Shown here one piece after another: positions 5,369 to 13,968 of a DNA stretch of 64,000 bases. The stretch lies in contig CAVWKS010000028.1 in the NCBI GenBank assembly GCA_963755635.1, forward strand, positions 1 through 64,000. Reading direction: 5' to 3'. Every line of letters starts with the position of its first letter. The stretch's first letter is position 1. The DNA comes from AC-32 sp963755635 (lineage in GTDB: Bacteria > Actinomycetota > Thermoleophilia > Gaiellales > Gaiellaceae). A program made the translations under genes and the position numbers. The notes under the pieces are model-generated. The model saw only the letters and a program-made list of their open reading frames with translations. It had not been told where the DNA came from and made no database searches.

Positions 5369-7252
5369 GTGGCGACGATTGCGAAGGCCGCCGATACGGC
5401 CATCCCCGAGCTCGTGCTCCAGCTGCTGCGGCCCGGCGAGGTAGCGCTCTCGCCCGACGGGTCGCGCATCGCTTTCACCGTGACGCCCGCGGGCCGCGAG
5501 CAGGGCAAGCCCTTCGAGACGCGGCTCTGGACAGGAGACGTCGACGGAGAGGTCGCGCAGGGCAAGCGCGGCGTGCTGCCGCGCTTCTCGCCGGACGGCT
5601 CCCGGCTGGCCTGCGCGTCCGACCGCGGCCACCGCGGGCGCATGTCGCTCAGGGTGGACGACAAGGAGCTCGGCGAGATCCCGGGCTCGGTCGAGGACCT
5701 CCAGTGGTCGCCGGACGGGTCGCAGCTGCTCGTGCTCGCCGCGGACGTCGGGGCCGACCGCGCCGGCGCGCAGAGCGCGACGAAGATCCAGGAGGAAGGC
5801 GCCAAGGCCGAGGACCCGAAGGTCTTCCGGCCGGCGCGGTTCTGGCGGCGGCTCTGGCTCGTCGACGCCGAGAGCGGGGACACGCAGGACGTCAGCCCCG
5901 AGGGCGTCAACGTCTTCGAGTTCGGCTGGGCCGGCGGGAAGGTCGCGGCGGTCTGCACCGAGGAACCGTCCGAGAGCGCCTGGTACGACGCCTGGCTCGG
6001 CCTGATCGATCTCAAGACCCGCAAGGCCGAGCGCGTCCACACGCCGAAGTGGCAGCTGCAGTCCCCGCGGATCTCGCCGGGCGGACGCGTCGCGTTCATC
6101 GAGGGCTTCTCGTCCGACCGAGGCACGCTCACGGGCACGGTCAACGTGCTCGGCCAGGGGCCGATCGCGCCCGAGCTGCACGCGAGCTCGATCGAGCTCG
6201 CCGGCGAGGACACGATCTGGGTCGCCGGCTGGCGCAGCGCGGGCGCGTTCGCCGGCCGCATCTCGCTCGACGGCACCTACGAGGAGCTCGCGGGCGGCGA
6301 GGTCGCGATCGGGCAGCGTTTCCAGCCGAGCTTCGCCGTCAGCGCGGACGGCTCGCGGGCCGCCGCCGCTTTCGAGAGCGCCGACGAGCCGCCCGAGGTG
6401 GCGCTCTGGGAGAACGGCGCCCGGCGGGCGCTGACGAGCCTGAACGCGGAGGTCGCGCCGAGCCTCGGGACGCTGGAGACGCGCGCCTACACCTGGCAGT
6501 CGTCCGACGGCCTCGAGATCGAGGGCCTGCTCGTGCTCCCGCGCGACCGCCCGGACGGCCCGCTTCCGCTCGTCGTCGTCGTCCACGGCGGCCCGACCGC
6601 CTGCTGGTTCTGGTCGTTCGCGCCGGTCTACGGCTTCGGCCACGTGCTCGCCGGCGACGGGTACGCGACGTTCCTGCCGAACGTGCGCGGCAGCGTCGGC
6701 CGCGGGCCGGAGTTCGCCGAGGCGAACCTCGGCGACATGGGCGGCGGCGACCTGCAGGACATCCTCACCGGGGTCGACGCGCTCGTCCGCGACGGCATCG
6801 TCGACGACAAGCGCGTCGCGATCACCGGCGGCAGCTACGGCGGCTTCATGGCGTCGTGGGCGGTGACCCAGACCGACCGTTTCGCAGCCGCGATGCCGTT
6901 CGCGGTGGTGACCGACTGGGTGAGCTTCCACTCGACGACCAACATCGGGCAGTTCGACAAGCTCTACCTGCAGGCCGAGCCGTACGACCCGAGTGGCGAG
7001 TACACGCAGCGCTCGCCGGTCTACCACGCGCGGAACTGCCACACGCCCACGCTGATCCTCCACGGCGAGGACGACCTCTGCACCCCGCTCGGTCAGGCGT
7101 TCGAGCTCTACAACGCGCTCGTCGAGGCCGGCTGCGAGACGGAGCTCGTCGTCTACCCGCGCGAGGGGCACGGCTGGTCGGAGCGCGAGCACCAGCTCGA
7201 CGCCTGGAAGCGCGTGCGCGAGTGGCTCGCCCGGCACTTCGACTCGCGCTGA
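5369..7252 (+). CDS. S9 family serine peptidase (acylaminoacyl-peptidase / prolyl oligopeptidase type)
   Basis: A 627-residue intact protein. Residues 20-360 contain repeated blades with SPDGS motifs (LSPDGSRIAF, FSPDGSRLA, WSPDGSQLL), an N-terminal beta-propeller that gates the active site. Residues about 370-627 are the alpha/beta-hydrolase domain: nucleophile in GGSYGGFMASW, aspartate in LHGEDDLCTP, histidine in PREGHGWSE, and an oxyanion segment VVHGGPTA. It should cleave short or N-blocked peptides in the cytoplasm, as no signal peptide is present. The start is GTG at 5369. It overlaps the downstream hydrolase, suggesting an operon. Confidence 0.93.
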   Translation: MATIAKAADTAIPELVLQLLRPGEVALSPDGSRIAFTVTPAGREQGKPFETRLWTGDVDGEVAQGKRGVLPRFSPDGSRLACASDRGHRGRMSLRVDDKELGEIPGSVEDLQWSPDGSQLLVLAADVGADRAGAQSATKIQEEGAKAEDPKVFRPARFWRRLWLVDAESGDTQDVSPEGVNVFEFGWAGGKVAAVCTEEPSESAWYDAWLGLIDLKTRKAERVHTPKWQLQSPRISPGGRVAFIEGFSSDRGTLTGTVNVLGQGPIAPELHASSIELAGEDTIWVAGWRSAGAFAGRISLDGTYEELAGGEVAIGQRFQPSFAVSADGSRAAAAFESADEPPEVALWENGARRALTSLNAEVAPSLGTLETRAYTWQSSDGLEIEGLLVLPRDRPDGPLPLVVVVHGGPTACWFWSFAPVYGFGHVLAGDGYATFLPNVRGSVGRGPEFAEANLGDMGGGDLQDILTGVDALVRDGIVDDKRVAITGGSYGGFMASWAVTQTDRFAAAMPFAVVTDWVSFHSTTNIGQFDKLYLQAEPYDPSGEYTQRSPVYHARNCHTPTLILHGEDDLCTPLGQAFELYNALVEAGCETELVVYPREGHGWSEREHQLDAWKRVREWLARHFDSR

Positions 7253-7840
7253 CGACGACCCGAGAGCTCGAGACTCCACATGGGCCGGCGCGGGTGCACC
7301 TGCGGCCGGTCGATTCGCCGCGCGGCTGGCTCGTGCTCGGGCACGGGGCGGGCGGCGGCGTCGAGTCGCCGGACCTCGTCGGGGCGGCGCAGGCCGCGGC
7401 GCGAGGCGGGGCTCTCCGTCGCGCTCGTGGAGCAGCCCTACCGCGTCGCCGGCCGCCGCAGCCCGGCGCCCGCGGCCCAGCTCGACGCGGCCTGGATCGC
7501 GGTTGTCGAGCAGCTCGGGCTCGAGCTCCCGCTGATCGCGGGCGGCCGTTCGTCGGGTGCGCGCGTCGCCTGTCGCACCGCTCAGGAGACGGGCGCCGCG
7601 GCCGTGCTCTGCCTCGCGTTCCCGCTCCATCCACCCGGCAAGCCGGAGAAGAGCCGCCTGGCCGAGCTCGACGGCGTCACCGTCCCGACGCTCGTCGTCC
7701 AGGGCGAGAACGACCCCTTCGGAACGCCTCCGCCGGGGCCGAACCGCATCGTCAAGCGGATTCCCGGCTCGCACTCGCTGCGGAGCGCAACCGCAGTGGC
7801 CGAGCCGGTCACCGCCTGGCTCGAACAGCTCGGGTGGTAG
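7249..7840 (+). CDS. Alpha/beta-hydrolase of the KANL3/Tex30-like type (frame broken, start uncertain)
   Basis: A protein of about 197 residues. GWLVLGHGAGGGVESPDL is the oxyanion region, GGRSSGARVA the nucleophile elbow, LVVQGENDPFGTP the acid residue region and PGSHSLR the histidine, the pattern of small dienelactone-hydrolase-like proteins. The frame changes near 7400, in a GC dinucleotide run: AAQAAAR then continues as EAGLSVALVEQPY. The only start that couples with the peptidase stop is CTG at 7249 within CTGA; GTG at 7294 would lose the first strand. Substrate unknown. Confidence 0.7.
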
Positions 7841-7850
7841 GGTGAGGTGT

Positions 7851-7925
7851 CCACCGAGCGCGTATCTGGTCGGCGCAACGCCTCCAATTACCGTTCACTA
7901 GACAGGTAGGAGGAGGTGTTTATTC
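7851..7925 (+). promoter_or_regulatory. Structured 5' leader of csp gene 2: hairpin burying the Shine-Dalgarno
   Basis: AACGCCTCC at 7877-7885 pairs over nine bases with GGAGGTGTT at 7912-7920, and TACC (7889-7892) pairs with GGTA (7905-7908). The loop sequence differs from copy 1 after a shared GTTC, while both stems are kept. The upstream block GAGCG.GTA.CTGGTCGGC is shared too. The leader begins right after the stop of the preceding hydrolase, so either a promoter lies inside that gene or the csp is in its transcript. Confidence 0.6.
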
Positions 7926-8135
7926 ATGGCGACAGGAACAGTGAAGTGGTTCAACGATGCGAAGGGGTACGGGTTCATCACCCCTGAGGATCAGGGCAAG
8001 GATCTCTTCGTCCATCACAGCTCGATCGAGGGCGAGGGTTACAAGTCGCTCGCCGAAGGCGCGAAGGTCGAGTACGAAGCGGCCGAGGGAGCGAAGGGCC
8101 CCGAGGCGAGGAACGTCAGAGCGATCAGCGGCTAG
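7926..8135 (+). CDS. cspA: CspA-family cold-shock protein (copy 2)
   Basis: A 69-residue paralogue of the protein encoded at 1563. KGYGFIT (RNP1) and DLFVHH (RNP2) are intact. The first 20 codons are almost identical at DNA level to copy 1, while the C-terminal third (AAEGAKGPEARNVRAISG) has drifted. It acts as a single-strand nucleic-acid-binding RNA chaperone. Its leader carries the same Shine-Dalgarno-masking hairpin as copy 1. Eight bases after its stop comes a small charged-protein gene, probably cotranscribed. Confidence 0.95.
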   Translation: MATGTVKWFNDAKGYGFITPEDQGKDLFVHHSSIEGEGYKSLAEGAKVEYEAAEGAKGPEARNVRAISG

Positions 8136-8143
8136 GGGGTTCA

Positions 8144-8398
8144 ATGCCGAGCAAGAACCGACAGCAGACAATCGGCAAGCGGAACCGCGAGCGGGCGGTC
8201 GAGGAGAAGCGCCGCCTCAAGCGGGAACGGAAAGAGGCCGAGCGCGCCGAGAAAGCCGCGGCCATCGAGGCCGGGCTGCCGCCGCCGGACCTGGCGGGCG
8301 AGCGCGCGGCCGCGCGGGAGGCCGAGTACGAGGCGCGCAACCCCGAGGCTCCAGCTCCGGAGGGCGCGCCAACGCCGGAAGCACCGAGCCCGAGCTAG
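8144..8398 (+). CDS. Small highly charged coiled-coil protein downstream of csp
   Basis: An 84-residue protein, nearly all helix-forming charged residues up to position 50 (AVEEKRRLKRERKEAERAEK), then a proline/alanine/glutamate tail with APAPEGAPTPEAPSPS. No known domain. Eight bases from the csp stop, with GGGGG-type ribosome binding sequence before the ATG. The basic N-terminus (PSKNRQQTIGKRNRER) could touch RNA, which would fit its neighbour, but that is inference. Its last four bases overlap the end of the convergent cupin gene. Confidence 0.7.
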   Translation: MPSKNRQQTIGKRNRERAVEEKRRLKRERKEAERAEKAAAIEAGLPPPDLAGERAAAREAEYEARNPEAPAPEGAPTPEAPSPS

Positions 8399-8958
8399 TC
8401 GCCCGGTAGCAAGCCGCCGGGGTAGCGGGTGGCGCGCGGGTCCGGGAAGCGGGCGTACGCGAGCCCGCCGTCCTGCGTGTCCTCGGGCGAGGCCGCGTTG
8501 TAGCGGGCTGCGGTCTCGTCGAAGCAGTAGTAGCCCCAGGGGCCGTCTTTCTGGAACTGGCGCGAGCTGGCGCAGAGGATCACGCACGGCCCGTCGCCGG
8601 TGCCGACAAACGCATGCTTCGTCTCCGGGGGGCAGTGCACGAAGTCCCACTGCTCGAGCTTCCGTTCCTGGCCTTCGACGATCAGGAGGCACTCGCCGGA
8701 GAGGATCAGGAAGTCCTCCTGCTCGGTCTCCCAGTGGTACGTCGTGCTCACGTCACCGGGGTTCGTCACGCGGATCGCCATCCCGAGCATCGGGAAGAAG
8801 TTCTCCGCCTCGTACTCGTCGCGGCCGGTCAGCGGGACGGCGTAACCCTGCCCGGGCTTGTCCGACCAGCGGAGGTCGCGGACGTTCTGGACGAACCAGC
8901 CGGCCTCCTTCGGGATCAGGCCGACGTCGGTCTCTTCGAGCTCGGCTTCGGGAACCAC
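8395..8958 (-). CDS. Cupin-domain protein
   Basis: A 187-residue protein. A single cupin barrel spans residues about 55-135: VSTTYHWETEQEDFLILSGE is motif 1 and VHCPPETKHAFVGTGDGP is motif 2, with histidines and glutamate available as metal ligands. The C-terminal 50 residues (FQKDGPWGYYCFDETAARYNAA) are typical of an actinobacterial cupin group of unknown function. The start is GTG at 8958. It stands alone; downstream it meets the charged small protein end to end. Confidence 0.83.
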   Translation of the reverse strand: MVPEAELEETDVGLIPKEAGWFVQNVRDLRWSDKPGQGYAVPLTGRDEYEAENFFPMLGMAIRVTNPGDVSTTYHWETEQEDFLILSGECLLIVEGQERKLEQWDFVHCPPETKHAFVGTGDGPCVILCASSRQFQKDGPWGYYCFDETAARYNAASPEDTQDGGLAYARFPDPRATRYPGGLLPGD

Positions 8959-8973
8959 GCCTGGATGATATGA

Positions 8974-9007
8974 ACCGGGGCCCGCGGGGGAGGCCGCAGG
9001 CCCCGGT
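8974..9007 (-). terminator. Hairpin after the lactonase gene
   Basis: ACCGGGGCC (8974-8982) and GGCCCCGGT (8999-9007) form a 9-bp stem with a 16-base loop, 11 bases past the lactonase stop. There is no T run. It also lies just upstream of the cupin start at 8958, so it may instead shape that leader. Confidence 0.5.
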
Positions 9008-9018
9008 GAACGCCGGCC

Positions 9019-10178
9019 TTAGCTGGCGGCGATTCCTTCGATCCCGGGCGGAAGGTCGGTGACGCTTCCGAGCGGGACGAGCGTGCCGTCGCCCGCGATG
9101 CGGAACTCTTCGACCGTGCCGAGCGTGCCCGTCTCGGCGTAGAGGAAGTGGCCCTTCGCGGTCAGGTCGATCGGTCCTGGATCGGTCGACGCTGCGACCG
9201 GCTGCAACACCATCGGTTGGCCGGACGGCGTGATCCAGAACGAGCTCAGGTTGTTGCTGCCGGTGTTCGAGACGAAATAGAACCGGCCGGCGCGCTGGAT
9301 CCAGCAGAGCGCCGCCTGCCCGTCGCTTGCGGACTGCGGGTTCGTGAGCGTGCCCGCTGCCTGGATCTCATACGTGGTGACGGAGCTCGTGCCGGCCTCG
9401 CCGCTGACGAGTCGGCCGGCCGGGCCGAACGTGAACGCGAACGGCACCGGCTGGGCCGAGGGGTTCGACACCGGCGTGCTCGAGAGGAGGCCGTCGTGCC
9501 CGACGAGGAAGACGTCGATCAGGCTCCCACTCAGCTTCGTCGTCACGAGCAGCTTCCGGCCGTCGGGCGTGAAGCCGACTTGCCCCGGCGCTGTCAGGAA
9601 GTCCGGCGGGTCGCCGTTCGCGAGGCCGAGCGAGCTGAGCCGAGCCGGAAATCGGCGTGAGGCCCTGGCCCTGAAGCCGGAAGCCCTGCACGATCCCGGT
9701 TCCGCCGGAGTTGAGCACGTAGACGAGGTTGCGTGAGACACCGATGCTCGCGGGGAACTGGCCCCCGGACGGCAGCACCTGCGTCAGTTGCAGCTGATCG
9801 CCCTGCACGCGGAACACGGAGATCGTGTCGCTGCCGGCATTGACCGCGATCAGCAGATGGTGGCCCCGGGTGAGGGCGAGCGAGCCCTGCGACGCGAGGT
9901 GGTCGGACTCGGTGCCGGGCGACGCGACGCCGCCGAGGCCGCCCGTCGCGTACGTGCCGACGCGCGTGAGCGTGCCGTCGCCGGCCCGGTCGTAGACGGC
10001 GATCGCGTTTCCGGCCGGATCGTTCGTCTGGACGAAGACCGCGTGGTGGCCGTGGCGACCGTTGCCGTTGCCGTGGCCGTGGCCGGGTGGGTGGCCCGTG
10101 GCCTGCGAATGCCGGCGCCGCGCCGGCGAGCGCCGCCACGAAAGTGACGAGAATTCCTGCGAGAACTGCGCGTTGCAT
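9019..10178 (-). CDS. Secreted beta-propeller lactonase-family protein (two frame breaks)
   Basis: A protein of about 386 residues when joined. It has a signal peptide (MQRAVLAGILVTFVAALAGA), a short His/Gly/Asn stretch (GHGHGNGNGRHGHH), then a seven-bladed propeller like 6-phosphogluconolactonase / carboxymuconate cyclase: YDRAGDGTLTRVGTYATGG, VNAGSDTISVFRVQGDQL, VGFTPDGRKLLVTTK, YAETGTLGTVEEFRIAGD. The frame changes near 10100 (in the His/Gly repeat) and near 9645; all blades are otherwise present. GGGAGG precedes the ATG at 10178. Extracytoplasmic location argues against the pentose pathway enzyme; the real substrate is unknown. Confidence 0.78.
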
Positions 10179-10319
10179 CTGAACCTCCCTGGTAGACGCG
10201 GATCAACCTAGGCACCTGACCTCTTCCCGCGCCCTTACGTTTCTGAGAACTCGGCGGGCGGGAATTAATGGACTCGTAAGACAATCCGTCCGCCGCCGAA
10301 ACGCCGTACCAGGAACACT

Positions 10320-11006
10320 GTGCTCGTGACCACAGTTCTCGTTGTCGACGACGAGCCGCTTGTCCGGGACGTCCTCACCCGGTACCTCGAGCACGACGGG
10401 CACCGGGTCGTGACCGCCGAGGACGGCGACACCGCCCGCGAGCTGATCGAAGAGGACACGCCGAGCCTCGTCCTGCTCGACGTGATGCTGCCGGGCAAGA
10501 CGAACGGGCTCGAGCTCTGCCGCTGGATCCGGTCCAGCTCCGAGCTCCCCGTGATCCTGCTGACCGCGCGCGTCGAGGAGGCCGACCGAATCGTCGGGCT
10601 CGAGCTCGGCGCCGACGACTACGTGACGAAGCCGTTCTCCCCGCGCGAGCTCGCAACGCGCGTGAGGACGGTTCTGCGGCGGGTGCCGGCTTCGCGGCCG
10701 CCGCTCGACCGCGTGTCGGCCGGCCCGCTCGAGATCGACGCGACGATGCGCGAGGCGCGGCGGGACGGTGAGGCGCTGGCCCTGACCGCCAAGGAGTTCG
10801 ACCTGCTCTGGTTCCTCGCGTCCAATGCGAACCAGGTCTTCTCCCGCGACCAGCTGATGCAGCGCGTCTGGGGCTACGCGGCCGCGCTCGACACGGGCAC
10901 CGTGACCGTCCACATCCGGCGGCTGCGCGAGAAGCTCGAGGCCGACCCGTCCGATCCTCAGCTGCTCGAGACGGTCTGGGGCGTCGGCTACCGGTTTCGC
11001 TCATGA
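10320..11006 (+). CDS. OmpR/PhoB-family response regulator
   Basis: A 228-residue protein. The receiver domain (residues 5-118) has the acidic pair in VVDDEP, the phospho-acceptor aspartate in LLDVMLPG, the threonine in LLTARVE and the lysine in VTKPFSP. The C-terminal winged helix (130-226) ends with VTVHIRRLREKLEADP and TVWGVGYRF, typical of OmpR-type DNA binding. It overlaps the kinase start by four bases, so the pair is translationally coupled. GTG at 10320 or 10326 may start it. The signal sensed is unknown; the target may include its own divergent region at 10179-10319. Confidence 0.96.
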   Translation: MLVTTVLVVDDEPLVRDVLTRYLEHDGHRVVTAEDGDTARELIEEDTPSLVLLDVMLPGKTNGLELCRWIRSSSELPVILLTARVEEADRIVGLELGADDYVTKPFSPRELATRVRTVLRRVPASRPPLDRVSAGPLEIDATMREARRDGEALALTAKEFDLLWFLASNANQVFSRDQLMQRVWGYAAALDTGTVTVHIRRLREKLEADPSDPQLLETVWGVGYRFRS

Positions 11007-12004
11007 GCATTCGCGCGCAGCTCGCGGTGCTGGCGGTGGCGGCGGTCTGTGCGCCGATCGCGATCGTGGTCGGTTCCGGGCTCGTCATGTTCGGGATGCA
11101 CGACGAGCGGAAGTTCTGGCTGGTGGTGATCGTCGCGACCGTGTTCGCGCTGGCCGGCGCGCTGCTTCTCGGCCAGCAGATCCTGCGGCCGCTCGACGGT
11201 TTGCGCGACGCATCGAAGCGGCTCGCCGGCGGCGACCTGAGCGCCCGTGCGCAGGAGTCTGGGCCGCGCGAGCTGCAGGAGCTCGGCGCATCGTTCAACG
11301 AGATGGCCTCGAATCTGGAACAGCTGTTCGACGCGCGGCGAGAGCTCGTCGCGTGGGCGAGCCACGACCTGCGCACCCCGCTCGCGTCGCTGCGGGCGAT
11401 GGTCGAGGCGCTCGAGGACGGCCTGGCGCAGCCCGCGGAGTACCTGCCGGCGATCAAGGCGCAGACGCAGATTTTGTCGGGGCTCGTCGAGGACCTGTTC
11501 GAGCTGGCGCGGATCGACTCCGGCGCGCTTGCGCTGGAGCTGCAAGACGCGTCGCTCGGCGAGCTCGTCACGTCCTGCGTGGATGCGCTCGAGGCGGACG
11601 CGCACGCGCACGGGGTGCGGCTCGAGTCCCGGCTCGGAGACGACCTGGTCGTGACGGTCGCTCCGGACAAGGTGCAGCGCGTGCTCATGAACCTGCTGGC
11701 GAACGCGGTCCGGCACGCGCAGCCGGACGGCGCGGTCGCGGTCCTCGTCGAGACGGAGGCCGATCGCGTGGTCATCGCGGTGGAGGACGACGGGAACGGC
11801 CTACCTCCGGACGCGCCGCAGCGGATGTTCGAGCGCTTCTGGCGGGCGGACGAATCCCGGGCGCGCTCAAGCGGCGGCGCGGGCCTCGGGCTCGCGATCG
11901 CGCAGGGGCTCGTGCAGGCGCACGGCGGCACGATCTGGGCCGAGAACCGCCGCGGCGGCGGCGCTCGGGTCGCGTTCACCCTGCCGCGCGCCCCCAGCGC
12001 CTAG
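11003..12004 (+). CDS. Sensor histidine kinase (HAMP, HisKA, HATPase_c)
   Basis: A 333-residue membrane kinase. Two helices near the N-terminus (residues 6-30 and 38-57) are separated by a very short loop, so there is almost no extracytoplasmic sensor and it may sense in the membrane. A HAMP follows (RPLDGLRDASKRLAGGDL), then the H-box WASHDLRTPLASLR with the phospho-histidine, N-box NLLANAVRHA, and G boxes VEDDGNGL and GGAGLGLAIA. Its ATG lies in the ATGA overlap with the response regulator, which it presumably phosphorylates. Confidence 0.95.
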   Translation: MSIRAQLAVLAVAAVCAPIAIVVGSGLVMFGMHDERKFWLVVIVATVFALAGALLLGQQILRPLDGLRDASKRLAGGDLSARAQESGPRELQELGASFNEMASNLEQLFDARRELVAWASHDLRTPLASLRAMVEALEDGLAQPAEYLPAIKAQTQILSGLVEDLFELARIDSGALALELQDASLGELVTSCVDALEADAHAHGVRLESRLGDDLVVTVAPDKVQRVLMNLLANAVRHAQPDGAVAVLVETEADRVVIAVEDDGNGLPPDAPQRMFERFWRADESRARSSGGAGLGLAIAQGLVQAHGGTIWAENRRGGGARVAFTLPRAPSA

Positions 12005-12020
12005 TTAGCCTCCATATCTA

Positions 12021-12758
12021 GTGACGCCGCAGCTGGAAGGCGAGCTCGACCGGCTCTTCGGGTTGCCGCTGCGCGAGTTCACGGCCGCTCGCAACGAGCT
12101 GGCGAAGGAGCTTCGGGATGCGGGCCGGCGCGAAGAGGCAGAGCACGTGAAGGCGTTGCGGAAGCCATCGGTCGCGGCCTGGCTCGTGAACCGAGTTTCG
12201 CGCGAGCGGGAGCTCGACGTGCAGCGGCTCCTCAACGCGGGCGAGACGCTGCGGAAGGCTCAGGCGGGCGCGGCAAGCGGTCAGACCGAGGCTTTCGCCG
12301 CGGCTCGTCGCGACGAGCAGCACGCGCTCGAACGGCTCGCGCAAGCGGCGCGCGAAATCGCAGTTCGGGAAGGGTCCGGACAGGCGGCCGTCGCGCAGGC
12401 GACGCAGACGTTGCGCGCGGCGTCGCTCACGGACGAGGGGCGAGAACTGCTGAAGCACGGCCGGCTCACCGAGGAGCTCGAGCCGCCGGGATTCGAGGCG
12501 CTCACGGGTCTCGTGCCGGCACGAACGCCGAAGCGCCCCGCCAAGCCGCGGCAGCCGTCGAAGAAAGCGCGCGATCGCGTGGAGAAGCTGCGCAAGACCG
12601 AGCGAGAGGCGGCCTCGGCGGCCCGCACGGCCGAGCGTGAAGCAGAGCGGGCCGAGCAGGAAGCGTCGAAGCTCCGCGAGCGGGCAGCGGAAGCCCGCGC
12701 CAAGGCGGACTCGGCCGCCGCCAAGCGGGCGGCCGCCGAGCGCGAGCTCCGGGCCTAG
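12021..12758 (+). CDS. Conserved hypothetical coiled-coil protein
   Basis: A 245-residue protein with no domain that I recognise. The N-terminal 60 residues (LDRLFGLPLREFTAARNELA, then KPSVAAWLVNRV) look globular and resemble a family often seen in actinobacteria as hypothetical. Residues 165-245 are a long heptad-rich, alanine/glutamate/arginine coiled coil. No signal peptide or membrane segment. The start is GTG at 12021, seventeen bases behind the kinase stop. Its end overlaps the convergent YdcF-like gene by four bases. Confidence 0.72.
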   Translation: MTPQLEGELDRLFGLPLREFTAARNELAKELRDAGRREEAEHVKALRKPSVAAWLVNRVSRERELDVQRLLNAGETLRKAQAGAASGQTEAFAAARRDEQHALERLAQAAREIAVREGSGQAAVAQATQTLRAASLTDEGRELLKHGRLTEELEPPGFEALTGLVPARTPKRPAKPRQPSKKARDRVEKLRKTEREAASAARTAEREAERAEQEASKLRERAAEARAKADSAAAKRAAAERELRA

Positions 12759-13210
12759 ATCCTTCCTGCGCTGGATCGTGCTCGAAGCCCGCTGACCAGC
12801 AGCAGCGGCAGCACGGCAAGGCACGCGAGCTCGCGCGCGAGGAGCTTCGGCGGCGGGCGGCCGCGTGGCGAGTCGCTGCTCACGCGGACGCTCGAGGGAA
12901 GCGCCGCCCGCACGAGCGCTCGCGCCCGGAAGGCGTGCCAGCTCGAGGTGACGACCACGACCTCGCGGACCGCGAGCCGCCGGACCACGTCTGCGACTCC
13001 CGCGGCGTTCTGCCGTGTCGTGCGCGCGGCCGGGTCGAGCAGGACCTCGTGGCCGTTCCAGGCGCCGTGCATCGCCTCGGCCTCGCCGGAGAGCAGGACG
13101 ACGTCCCCGTCGCGCACGACCTTCTCGGCGTGCCGGACGCGTGCCTCGCAGATGGCGTGGAGCTCGTCCGAGCCTCCGCCCGAGTAGCCGAGCACGGCGA
13201 CGAGACGCAT
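12755..13210 (-). CDS. YdcF/ElyC-like DUF218 domain protein
   Basis: A 151-residue protein starting MRLVAVLGYSGGGSDELHAIC, with VVLLSGEAEA and TTRQNAAGVADVV then VVTSSWHAFRARAL. This is the DUF218 fold, in which a conserved glutamate/asparagine region (here TRQNA) and a histidine (SWHAFRA) line a pocket. DUF218 proteins such as ElyC act in envelope or undecaprenyl-phosphate metabolism. The shorter cytosolic type seen here lacks the N-terminal membrane helices, but has a hydrophobic C-terminal stretch (ELACLAVLPLLLVSGL). It overlaps the preceding glycosyltransferase stop by one base, supporting an envelope link. Confidence 0.78.
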   Translation of the reverse strand: MRLVAVLGYSGGGSDELHAICEARVRHAEKVVRDGDVVLLSGEAEAMHGAWNGHEVLLDPAARTTRQNAAGVADVVRRLAVREVVVVTSSWHAFRARALVRAALPSSVRVSSDSPRGRPPPKLLARELACLAVLPLLLVSGLRARSSAGRI

Positions 13211-13926
13211 CAGCGGCCCTTTCGTAGCCGGAGGAACCCGACCAGCGTCGCGGCGATCGTCAGGACGACGAGCAGCGACTTCTTGCCGCGCAGCTTCGAC
13301 TCGCCTGACGCGCGGGCCCGCATGTCGACCGGCACCTCGTCGACCCGTAGGCCTTCCCGGCTCAGCCGCAGGAGCGCTTCGACCTCCGGCGCCTCCGTCT
13401 TGTACGGCCGCGCCAGGACCGCGGCGGCGCGGGCGTTCACGGCGTACATGCCGCTCGTTGCGTCGAGAAACGGCCTGCGGAGGCTGACGGCCATCGCGCG
13501 GCGCAGCACCGCGGTGCCGAAACGGCGCGGGCGCGACGGCTTGTAGCGGTAGGGCTCGAAGCCCTCCCCGCTCGCGAAGCGCGAGCCGACCGCGACGTCA
13601 CACTCGCCGCTTCGTACTCGCTGGAGGAGGCGGGAGAGCTCCGCGACCGGGTGCTGCCCGTCCGCGTCGACGCGGCCGCACCACGCGTAGCCGTGCTCGG
13701 TCGCGTAGGCGTAGCCCGCGCCGATCCCGGCCGGCAGGCCGCGGTTCTTCTCGAACGAGACCACCACAGCCCCGTGCTCGCGCGCGACCTCCGCGGTGCC
13801 GTCGGTCGAGCCGTCGTCCACCACGAGCACGTCAGCCTCGGGGATCCCGGCGTGCAGCTCGTCGAGCACGGCCGGCAGGTTCTCCTCCTCGTTCCAGGCC
13901 GGCAGGAAGACGAGCGTGTCGGCCAC
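13210..13926 (-). CDS. Family 2 glycosyltransferase (polyprenol-phosphate sugar synthase type)
   Basis: A 238-residue GT-A protein: LVFLPAWNEEENLPAVLDEL, VLVVDDGSTDGT (nucleotide binding), RVDADGQHPVAEL (catalytic DxD-like DAD) and VGSRFASGEGF match DPM1-like enzymes. The C-terminus has a single hydrophobic segment (SLLVVLTIAATLVGFLRL) that may anchor it. It probably transfers a nucleotide sugar to a polyprenyl phosphate at the cytoplasmic face. Its stop overlaps the start of the DUF218 gene. Divergent from the gamma-glutamyltransferase gene with 42 bases between. Confidence 0.88.
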   Translation of the reverse strand: MADTLVFLPAWNEEENLPAVLDELHAGIPEADVLVVDDGSTDGTAEVAREHGAVVVSFEKNRGLPAGIGAGYAYATEHGYAWCGRVDADGQHPVAELSRLLQRVRSGECDVAVGSRFASGEGFEPYRYKPSRPRRFGTAVLRRAMAVSLRRPFLDATSGMYAVNARAAAVLARPYKTEAPEVEALLRLSREGLRVDEVPVDMRARASGESKLRGKKSLLVVLTIAATLVGFLRLRKGR

Positions 13927-13968
13927 AGCCAGAGGTTACGCCGTCGCTCGACTACGCTGCTCAACCGG

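Noticed and set aside
5297..7774. Very long open frame on the minus strand (about 825 codons) opposite the S9 peptidase
   Set aside because: It is arginine/alanine/glutamate-rich low-complexity sequence without domains and mirrors a confident plus-strand gene; long antisense frames are expected at this GC content.
8144..8398. Antitoxin or toxin-antitoxin partner next to csp gene 2
   Set aside because: The small charged protein has no DNA-binding fold and there is no toxin-like partner.
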